Shown one piece after another: positions 1-5,544 of a stretch of DNA of 7,887 nucleotides; position 1 is the stretch's first letter, and every line of letters starts with the position of its first letter. The notes beneath the pieces are model-generated. The model saw only the letters and a program-made list of their open reading frames with translations. It searched no databases and was not told the origin of the DNA. A program made the position numbers and the translations under genes. Source of the stretch: Bacteroidales bacterium UBA1628 (lineage in GTDB: Bacteria > Bacteroidota > Bacteroidia > Bacteroidales > UBA932); NCBI GenBank assembly GCA_002321335.1, contig DCMG01000004.1, forward strand, positions 1,482 through 9,368, in the 5' to 3' direction.

Positions 1-408
1 GGTCTGGTCTCAATCAAGGACATTGACCTAGTGACCGTGAAAGTCGCTGGAGTCAAGTGTCCTGAGCTAAAAAGCATTCAGTACGAGATCAGCCCGTTCA
101 ACACGTTCATCAAGCCAGCGTGGTACATTGACGGAGTTGCAATCCTCAAGGATCTTTCAAAACTCGGAATCGAGTCAGAGGTCTACGAGGAGAAGCGACG
201 CATTCTCGACTTCCAAAGGAAGAAGACCACGCAAAAGGTGAACTTGTACGAAAAAGTCCAAATTCCTGGCTATCAAGAGGCCATACGCAAGATCAAGCGC
301 TACATGGAAGACGAGGAGAACCTAAGCAAGGCCTCGTCCAAGATTGTAAAACAGCGTCACGCTGAAGAAGAATCAGAAGAAGTTATGGAGGAAAGCGGCA
401 ATGATTGA
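1..408 (+). CDS. V-type ATP synthase subunit D, C-terminal part (5' end outside window)
   Basis: This is the central rotor stalk subunit that couples the catalytic A/B hexamer to the membrane ring of a V/A-type ATPase. The reading frame is open from base 1, ten codons before the first possible start (GTG at 31), so the true start lies upstream. About 135 residues remain of a protein that is usually around 200. The visible part holds the middle hairpin region (VKVAGVKCPELKSIQYEISP) and then the long C-terminal coiled-coil helix with the family's conserved basic stretch and 'NLYEKVQIP', followed by a Lys/Arg-rich helix and an acidic tail (EEESEEVMEE). The stop overlaps the start of the subunit I gene by 8 nt, so the two are probably translationally coupled. 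In Bacteroidota the order is normally E, DUF2764, A, B, D, I, K, so the catalytic genes should lie just upstream. Identification rests on both motif and context. Confidence 0.92.
   Translation, partial: GLVSIKDIDLVTVKVAGVKCPELKSIQYEISPFNTFIKPAWYIDGVAILKDLSKLGIESEVYEEKRRILDFQRKKTTQKVNLYEKVQIPGYQEAIRKIKRYMEDEENLSKASSKIVKQRHAEEESEEVMEESGND
387..392 (+). promoter_or_regulatory. Shine-Dalgarno-like site for the subunit I gene
   Basis: The sequence GGAGGA ends 8 nt before the ATG at 401 and lies inside the end of the subunit D gene. It supports ATG 401 as the start of subunit I. It is notable because most other genes in the window (K, glmM, DUF1343, DUF3575) have A-rich leaders with no such site, as is common in Bacteroidota. 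Confidence 0.6.
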
Positions 409-2239
409 GAAAATGACTAAATACTCCTTCATTCTTCTAAGCGGGAAGAGTGAGGAATTCCTTAAGAATCTTCAAGAGCTGGGGCTTGTGGACATCACCA
501 GATCTTCAAAACCGGTTGACGAGCACTCCGCTGCTCTCCTCTCGATGACAAACGAGCTGAAGAAGGCCGCCTCCAAGCTGGAATCCATAGACTACACGCA
601 TGATCCTGACTTCGAGAAGATTGAAGCCGAGGTGGATCCTGATGTCAAGTACGACAATCCACTTGATGGTTTCAAGGAATATTCCACCAGACTTGACACC
701 CTCAGAAACGAACTTGCACAGGCCAGAAAGGATGTCGAAAGCAGAAGGCCATGGGGTTGCTACGACAAGTCCGCCTTAGATGCGCTCAAAGAAAAAGGCT
801 ACAAGGTTCGCTGGTACAATGTCTCCAAGAAGACCTATGACCCTTCATGGGCGAACATCTATCCTCTTCAGGAAGTGTTCGATGACGGGAAGAATGTCTG
901 GTTTGTAACCATATCCGATGACCCGGAATATTCATTGCCTGTCGAGGAATGCACCGCACCAGAAGGGGACCTCCGGTTCGCTGAAAGGAAGGTCGCGACC
1001 CTGACGGAAAGCGTCATCTCATGCAAGGCAAGGCTTCTGGAGCTGAAGGAATATATTCCTGAAATTCTCAGCAAATGTGACGAGGATGTCGCTGACCTCC
1101 AGTTGTACCTCGCTGACGCGGGTGCGGGAAAGGCCGCTGATGACATGATCACCACCTTCATCGGCTTCGCTCCGGTGGAGAATGACGCGACACTCTGCGC
1201 TGAGTTCGACAAGATGGACATTGTCTATCTCAAGGAAGAGGCCGTCAAAGATGACAATCCGCCTATCAAGTTCAAGGAGAACAAGTTCGTGAAGATGTTC
1301 ACGGTTCTGACCGACATGTACGGCCGCCCGGCCTACGATGAGTTCGACCCGACCCCGTGCATTTCCATATTCTTCACCCTCTTTTTCGCCATGTGTATGG
1401 GTGATGCAGGCTATGGTATAGCTCTCGCACTCATCGGACTTGCGATGAGGAAGGCCAAGGGCTTCATCGGCTCGATGGCCCCGCTCGTCACCACTCTCGG
1501 TGTAGCGACCATCGTCATGGGAACAGTGCTGCACACCTTCTTCGGAATGGACATCTCTACAGCAACATGGGTTCCTGATTGGCTTAAGTCCTGCATGATC
1601 AAGGGTACAGTGGCCGGATACGATGCGCAAATGCTGTTCTCAATCCTGATCGGTATAGTGCACATCAGCGTGGCCATGCTCTTGAAAACTGCCTACGCCA
1701 TCAAGCGCAACGGATTCGTCAATTCGCTAGGCACCATCGGCTGGACACTCCTTATCGTGGGAGGCGTCATCATCGGAGGCTTCGCCCTCGCTGGTGTCAT
1801 CGACTCGACCGTCACCAAATGGATAGTCATCGTGCTTGGAGTTGTTTCCGCTTTGGGAATATTCCTTTTCAACGACATCCACAGGAATCCGCTTGTGAAC
1901 ATCGGTTCAGGCCTCTACGAGACCTACAACACAGTCACCGGACTTCTTGGTGATGTGCTCAGTTACCTGCGTCTCTACGCTCTTGGACTCGCTGGCGGAA
2001 TGCTCGGCAACGCATTCAACCAGCTTGGACTGTCAGTCTATGGAATAGACGTTCCTGGAGTGAACATCCTTTGCTTCGCCCTCATCGTCGGCTTCGGCCA
2101 CATCCTGAACCTTGCGATGTGTTGCCTCGGAGCCTTCGTGCACCCTCTACGACTCAACTTCCTTGAGTTCTTCAAGAACAGCGGCTATGAAGGAACCGGA
2201 AAGGTCTACAGCCCACTGACAACAAACGATAATAAATAA
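401..2239 (+). CDS. V-type ATP synthase subunit I (a-subunit, stator and ion half-channels)
   Basis: The membrane stator subunit of the V/A-ATPase, which forms the ion half-channels against the K ring. The 612-residue length fits prokaryotic subunit I. Residues 1-300 are the hydrophilic cytoplasmic arm with coiled-coil helices (about 40-115 and 190-235). The rest holds about seven membrane segments (roughly 318-346, 358-384, 408-428, 442-468, 472-492, 512-538, 553-580). Family signatures are FFAMCMGDAGYGIAL (328-342), GDVLSYLRLYALGLAGGMLG (517-536) and HPLRLNFLEFF (581-591). Arg524 in SYLRLYALGLAG aligns with the essential channel arginine (Arg735 of yeast Vph1, from memory). It starts at ATG 401 behind a GGAGGA site, overlaps subunit D by 8 nt, and is followed after 24 nt by subunit K. 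No sign of damage. Confidence 0.97.
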   Translation: MIEKMTKYSFILLSGKSEEFLKNLQELGLVDITRSSKPVDEHSAALLSMTNELKKAASKLESIDYTHDPDFEKIEAEVDPDVKYDNPLDGFKEYSTRLDTLRNELAQARKDVESRRPWGCYDKSALDALKEKGYKVRWYNVSKKTYDPSWANIYPLQEVFDDGKNVWFVTISDDPEYSLPVEECTAPEGDLRFAERKVATLTESVISCKARLLELKEYIPEILSKCDEDVADLQLYLADAGAGKAADDMITTFIGFAPVENDATLCAEFDKMDIVYLKEEAVKDDNPPIKFKENKFVKMFTVLTDMYGRPAYDEFDPTPCISIFFTLFFAMCMGDAGYGIALALIGLAMRKAKGFIGSMAPLVTTLGVATIVMGTVLHTFFGMDISTATWVPDWLKSCMIKGTVAGYDAQMLFSILIGIVHISVAMLLKTAYAIKRNGFVNSLGTIGWTLLIVGGVIIGGFALAGVIDSTVTKWIVIVLGVVSALGIFLFNDIHRNPLVNIGSGLYETYNTVTGLLGDVLSYLRLYALGLAGGMLGNAFNQLGLSVYGIDVPGVNILCFALIVGFGHILNLAMCCLGAFVHPLRLNFLEFFKNSGYEGTGKVYSPLTTNDNK

Positions 2240-2263
2240 TAACAAAATAAACATCAAATCATT

Positions 2264-2683
2264 ATGAACGAAATTTTAGGTTATCTCGGTCTGGGTCTCA
2301 TGCTGGCCCTTTCTGGAATCGGCTCTTCCATCGGAACGACCATCGCTGGCAACGCTGCTGAAGGGGCCCTCAAGGTCAATCCTGAGAAGTCAGGAAACTA
2401 CATGGTACTCTCAGCCCTTCCGGCCACCCAGGGTATCTACGGATTCGTGGCCTTCTTCATGTGGCTCGGCAAGGATTTCGCTGCTCAGGGTCCGCTCATG
2501 TTCGGTGTCGGAATCTCTGTAGGTCTTGTCTGCATGATCTCCGCCATCCGTCAGGGTATGGTCAGCGCCAATGGTATCGTCGGCATCAGCCAGGGACACG
2601 ATGTGTTCACCAACACGCTGATCTACGCCGCCCTTCCTGAGTTCTACGCTATCCTTGGACTCGTCGGAGCCATCATGGCATAA
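2264..2683 (+). CDS. V-type ATP synthase subunit K (proteolipid rotor ring)
   Basis: The proteolipid that oligomerises into the ion-carrying rotor ring. At 139 residues it is a two-hairpin, four-helix proteolipid: helices near 4-28, 47-69, 78-100 and 115-138, with the glycine-rich first helix (GLGLMLALSGIGSSIG) typical of ring packing. Helix 2 has ALPATQGIYGF and helix 4 has ALPEFYAILG, so Glu126 is the ion-carrying carboxylate. Leu52, Thr55, Gln56, Gln97 (AIRQGMVSANG) and Glu126 line up with Leu61, Thr64, Gln65, Gln110 and Glu139 of the Na+ site in Enterococcus hirae NtpK (numbering from memory), which suggests Na+ binding. The 24-nt gap after subunit I is A-rich with no Shine-Dalgarno motif. 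It is the last ATPase gene of the cluster. A large palindromic repeat begins 7 nt after its stop. Confidence 0.97.
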   Translation: MNEILGYLGLGLMLALSGIGSSIGTTIAGNAAEGALKVNPEKSGNYMVLSALPATQGIYGFVAFFMWLGKDFAAQGPLMFGVGISVGLVCMISAIRQGMVSANGIVGISQGHDVFTNTLIYAALPEFYAILGLVGAIMA

Positions 2684-2689
2684 CACAGT

Positions 2690-2742
2690 CGCTTCGACAG
2701 GCTCAGCGACCGCCTTGATTGGTCGCTGAGCCTGTCGAAGCG
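2690..2742. repeat. Perfect 22-bp inverted repeat, dispersed intergenic palindrome type
   Basis: The arms are 2690-2711 (CGCTTCGACAGGCTCAGCGA then CC) and 2721-2742, exact reverse complements around a 9-nt loop (GCCTTGATT). The core, CTTCGACAGGCTCAGCGACC and its complement, is a repeat I recognise from intergenic regions of many bacteria. When translated by accident it gives peptides such as LSLSKR or AEPVEA, which indeed appear here on the minus strand. It sits between the last ATPase gene and glmM. As RNA it would form a very stable hairpin, but no T-run follows on either strand, so it is not a standard intrinsic terminator. It may attenuate transcription or protect 3' ends, and is more likely a REP/MITE-like element. 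Confidence 0.9.
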
Positions 2743-2767
2743 CCCACATAACAAAAAACAGCACAAC

Positions 2768-4225
2768 ATGTCGCTGATAAAATCAATTTCCGGCATACGC
2801 GGAACTATTGGAGGAAAGCCCGGAGACGGGCTTTCTCCTATTGATATCGTAAAGTTCACCTACGCCTACTGCGCCACCCTGCCTTCAAGGAAGCCGCAGC
2901 CGAACGGAAGCAAGTACAAAATCGTTGTCGGCAAGGACGCTAGACTGTCCGGAGCCATGGTCGAAAACCTCGTCATCGGCTCTCTGATGGCCTGCGGAGT
3001 GGATGTCGTGAAGATCGGATTAGCCTCAACTCCAACCACCGAGATGGCAGTGACCTTCGCCAAGGCCGACGGAGGAATCATCCTTACAGCCTCCCACAAC
3101 CCACGCCAGTGGAACGCCCTGAAGCTTCTCAACGAGCGTGGAGAGTTCCTTACCGCAGCAGAAGGACAGGCAATCCTTGACCTTGCCGAGACGGAGGACT
3201 TCAATTTCGCCGATGTGGACAATCTCGGCCACGTCACCGAGCACGACTACACTGACGAGCATCTGGACGCTGTCCTCGCTCTTGAGGCCGTGGACGCAAA
3301 GGCTATCAAAGACGCACATTTCAAGGTCGTTCTGGACGCGATCAACTCGGTCGGCGGAATCATCATGTCACGCCTTCTGGAAAGACTCGGAGTGGAGTGT
3401 GTCAAGCTCAACTGCGATCCGACCGGTGACTTCGCCCACAACCCTGAGCCGCTTCCGAAAAACCTCACGGACCTCAGCGAGACTGTGGTAAAAGAACATG
3501 CTGATCTTGGAATCTCCGTCGATCCTGACGTAGACCGTCTTGCGTTCATCTGCGAGAACGGCGAACCGTTTGTCGAGGAATATACCCTCGTCAGCGTGGC
3601 AAGCTACCTCTTCGAGAGAGCCGCCGCCATCGCCAAGAAGGAAGGCAAGACCCTTGCGGAAGTAACAGCTCCGTACAAACCGGCTTCCTGCTCGAACCTC
3701 TCCTCCAGCCGCGCCCTGCGGGATGTGACTGAGGGATATGGCGGTGAATATCACGCCGCGGCCGTAGGTGAGGTCAACGTCACCACGAAGATGCGAGAGA
3801 CCGGAGCCCTTATCGGCGGAGAAGGCAACGGCGGAGTCATATACCCTGCAATTCACTACGGTCGTGATGCGATGGTCGGAGTGGCGCTGTTCCTTTCCAA
3901 CCTCGCCCACAAGAATATGAAGGTGAGCGAGCTCAAGAAAACCTACCCTGAGTACCACATCGCGAAGAACAAGATCGAACTCAGCGACAAGGCGCTCATC
4001 GACAAGATTCTTGATGAGATGAAAAAGGAATATGCCTCCGAGGACATCAACGACATCGACGGCGTGAAGATCAGCTTCGAATCCAAGCGTCAGTGGGTTC
4101 ACCTGCGCCGCTCGAACACCGAGCCGATCATCCGCATCTACTCCGAGGCCCCGACCCTCGCCGCCGCCGAAGCTCTCGCCAACGAGGTCATAGCTATTGC
4201 TAAGAAGGTAATTGATAACAAATAA
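2768..4225 (+). CDS. glmM: Phosphoglucosamine mutase (alpha-D-phosphohexomutase family)
   Basis: A cytoplasmic phosphohexomutase that most likely converts glucosamine-6-phosphate to glucosamine-1-phosphate, the step before UDP-GlcNAc for peptidoglycan and lipopolysaccharide. All four family loops are present. The catalytic serine loop is TASHNP with Ser109, the Mg2+ loop is DPDVDR (252-257), the sugar-recognition loop is GEGNGG (351-356), and the phosphate-binding loop is RRSNTEP (447-453). The N-terminus (SLIKSISGIRGTIGG) is nearly identical to the Bacteroides proteins annotated GlmM. At 485 residues it is somewhat longer than the approximately 460 I recall for those; the excess appears to be at about 285-308, before SNLSSSRALRDV. 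ATG 2768 is chosen because this conserved N-terminus begins there. There is no Shine-Dalgarno motif and no recognisable promoter in the 84-nt gap. The next gene starts 5 nt after the stop. A phosphomannomutase/phosphoglucomutase activity is the main alternative. Confidence 0.88.
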   Translation: MSLIKSISGIRGTIGGKPGDGLSPIDIVKFTYAYCATLPSRKPQPNGSKYKIVVGKDARLSGAMVENLVIGSLMACGVDVVKIGLASTPTTEMAVTFAKADGGIILTASHNPRQWNALKLLNERGEFLTAAEGQAILDLAETEDFNFADVDNLGHVTEHDYTDEHLDAVLALEAVDAKAIKDAHFKVVLDAINSVGGIIMSRLLERLGVECVKLNCDPTGDFAHNPEPLPKNLTDLSETVVKEHADLGISVDPDVDRLAFICENGEPFVEEYTLVSVASYLFERAAAIAKKEGKTLAEVTAPYKPASCSNLSSSRALRDVTEGYGGEYHAAAVGEVNVTTKMRETGALIGGEGNGGVIYPAIHYGRDAMVGVALFLSNLAHKNMKVSELKKTYPEYHIAKNKIELSDKALIDKILDEMKKEYASEDINDIDGVKISFESKRQWVHLRRSNTEPIIRIYSEAPTLAAAEALANEVIAIAKKVIDNK

Positions 4226-4230
4226 AGAAT

Positions 4231-5295
4231 ATGTTTTCGTTTAGGACAACGGCGCTGGAGGATCAGCTGGACAAGGCGTTGATGGACGGGCGGGTCGGAT
4301 GTTTCTGCACACAGAATTGCTGGGACACGGCTCGAGGAAGGTACATGTACGACCTGTTCACGGAACGTGGAAACCTCAAGGCTGTGTTCAGCCCTTTGGG
4401 GGCGGAACTGACTCCGGGAACAAACCATATATCCTTCGATGCTGAGGTGCTGAATGAGTTGGACGCCATTGTCGTGGAGATCCAGGATGCCGGGGCAAGG
4501 TACTTCAACTACACGAAGGACATGTTCCACCTGATGGAAGTGATTGCCGGAATTGAAAACTCGCCCTCTCTCTACATCGTGGACCACATCAACCCGGCAG
4601 GCAGAATCGTGGAAGGGTCAATGCCTACTGGAGACGTGGATCCGCACACTCCGAAAGTGGCTCACCGCCACGGTCTCACACTGGGAGAACTCTGTAATCT
4701 GTGGTACAACGAGATAGGAGCGGCATATCCTCTTCATGTCATCTCGGCACTCGCCAGCGACACGACAAGGCAGTTGCTCCCGTGGACTATAGCCCCTGCC
4801 TCCGACATCCCTGGGATGTTCACCTGCGAGATGTACAGCGGCGGAGGCCTCTGGAACAACACCACCATCACCCCTGCCATCGGAACGGCAAGGCCTTATG
4901 AATATCTCGGTTCTCCATTCATCCGTCACAACCGTCTGGAGATTCTCCCCGCCCCTGCCGGAGTCCTAATGCGCCCATGCACTTTCACCCCGTCCACAGG
5001 ACGCTACGAAGGCCAGCGATGCAACGGCTACCAGATAATGCTCCAACCAGGCACTGAATATCATTCCCTGCTTCACACGCTTCAGTTGATGCGTTACTTC
5101 CTGGACAGATATTCCCAGTTCGAACTTCTTGATGGATTCGAATCGAAAATCGCCGATCCTGACATGATCAGCTACCTCAAGGGCGAAATCCCGTTCCAAG
5201 ACCTCCGCGAGCATGTCAAGCTCGAGGAGCAGAAATGGATCCGCAAGGCCAAACGCTACAGTCTCTACGAAGACCAGCCGTACCGGATAAAATAA
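4231..5295 (+). CDS. DUF1343 family protein, divergent NamZ/YbbC-like, no signal peptide
   Basis: A 354-residue protein of the DUF1343 family, whose characterised members (NamZ, GH171) are exo-N-acetylmuramidases that release MurNAc from peptidoglycan ends. Family marks are VVEIQDAGARYFNYT (81-95), IVDHINPAGRIVEGSMP (116-132), VAHRHGLTLGEL (143-154), GTARPYEYLGSPF (218-230) and the terminal KAKRYSLY (339-346). Several usual marks are altered. The common 'SPEHGIRG' is SPLGAELTPG (54-63), the following segment is shortened, and the usual 'EGTN.SEGRGTT' stretch reads GGLWNNTTITPAIGTA. The N-terminus (MFSFRTTALEDQLDKAL) is not a secretion signal, whereas secreted NamZ proteins have one. ATG 4231 lies 5 nt after the glmM stop, so the two are very likely cotranscribed. 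The family call is firm; muramidase activity is uncertain and the protein may have another, cytoplasmic role. Confidence 0.82.
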   Translation: MFSFRTTALEDQLDKALMDGRVGCFCTQNCWDTARGRYMYDLFTERGNLKAVFSPLGAELTPGTNHISFDAEVLNELDAIVVEIQDAGARYFNYTKDMFHLMEVIAGIENSPSLYIVDHINPAGRIVEGSMPTGDVDPHTPKVAHRHGLTLGELCNLWYNEIGAAYPLHVISALASDTTRQLLPWTIAPASDIPGMFTCEMYSGGGLWNNTTITPAIGTARPYEYLGSPFIRHNRLEILPAPAGVLMRPCTFTPSTGRYEGQRCNGYQIMLQPGTEYHSLLHTLQLMRYFLDRYSQFELLDGFESKIADPDMISYLKGEIPFQDLREHVKLEEQKWIRKAKRYSLYEDQPYRIK

Positions 5296-5313
5296 GACAC
5301 TCGACAGCCAAAA

Positions 5314-5348
5314 GATTCCGGACTTTTCCACGTGAAAAGTCCGGAATC
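5314..5348 (+). terminator. Hairpin after the glmM-DUF1343 unit, probable terminator
   Basis: A perfect 15-bp stem (5314-5328 with 5334-5348, GATTCCGGACTTTTC and its complement) and a 5-nt loop CACGT, 18 nt after the DUF1343 stop. No T-run follows on the + strand. On the minus strand the stem is followed directly by TTTT. A transcription-ending or 3'-stabilising role fits its place between two gene units. Efficiency cannot be judged from the sequence. Confidence 0.6.
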
Positions 5349-5409
5349 AACATATTCAGAAGGTGTTTTCAACCATACGCCTAAAACTGAGAGATTCATT
5401 GTTTCAGCT

Positions 5410-5427
5410 ATTATTTTACAAAATAAT
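5410..5427. promoter_or_regulatory. 18-bp AT-rich palindrome touching the -33 box (candidate operator)
   Basis: ATTATTTT (5410-5417) and AAAATAAT (5420-5427) are exact reverse complements separated by AC. The last base of the right arm is the first T of the -33 TTTG box. With a 2-nt spacer it cannot make a good RNA hairpin and it lies upstream of the likely transcription start, so a dimeric DNA-binding regulator site is the more natural reading. AT-richness of the region makes chance a real possibility. Confidence 0.35.
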
Positions 5428-5457
5428 TTGATTTTAATAAAAATGTTCGTACTTTTG
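5427..5457 (+). promoter_or_regulatory. Bacteroidota-type promoter for the DUF3575-DUF5119 unit
   Basis: A -33 box TTTG (5427-5430) and a -7 box TACTTTTG (5450-5457, consensus TAnnTTTG) are separated by 19 nt, matching the sigma-ABfr consensus described in Bacteroides. Transcription would start near 5462-5466, giving a leader of about 80 nt before ATG 5545. The boxes lie in the most AT-rich stretch of the window, after the hairpin that closes the preceding unit. No other stretch I checked matches both boxes. Confidence 0.72.
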
Positions 5458-5460
5458 TAA

Positions 5461-5519
5461 AGTTTCATGCAGTTAAAATAACGAAACTGCAAGAGTGGTT
5501 GCTTTCATTTAGTGGTTGC
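5461..5519 (+). promoter_or_regulatory. Leader with two overlapping small stems and a 9-nt direct repeat
   Basis: Two pairings compete for the same bases: AGTTTC (5461-5466) with GAAACT (5483-5488), and TGCAGTT (5468-5474) with AACTGCA (5485-5491). The direct repeat AGTGGTTGC occurs at 5494-5502 and 5511-5519, 17 nt apart. These lie at the start of the predicted leader. The stems are short and no known riboswitch class is recognised, so function is speculative. Confidence 0.25.
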
Positions 5520-5544
5520 CAAAGGTATAACCTATTATACTGGT

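Noticed and set aside
1019..1630. 203-codon minus-strand open frame inside the subunit I gene
   Set aside because: A low-complexity, His/Glu-rich reading antisense to a well-conserved membrane protein gene, with no family resemblance.
2684..2767. Separate promoter for glmM
   Set aside because: No TTTG / TAnnTTTG pair is present; the gap is mostly the palindromic repeat and an A-rich leader. Readthrough from the ATPase genes or a promoter inside subunit K remains possible.
2411..2859. Minus-strand open frames crossing the palindromic repeat, with AEPVEA and LSLSKR peptides
   Set aside because: Such peptides are the known accidental translation of this repeat; the frames run antisense to subunit K and glmM.
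3368..4102. 244-codon open frame on the minus strand inside glmM
   Set aside because: Opposite strand of a gene with all family motifs intact; the translation shows no recognisable domain and results from the codon bias of glmM.
5265..5492. 75-codon minus-strand frame in the intergenic region before DUF3575
   Set aside because: It crosses the hairpin and the promoter, overlaps the DUF1343 end, and its sequence resembles no protein family I know.
5349..5544. Invertible (phase-variable) fimbrial promoter
   Set aside because: I looked for inverted repeats on both sides of the promoter, as in phase-variable Bacteroides promoters, and found no pair long enough; the palindromes present are local and do not flank it.
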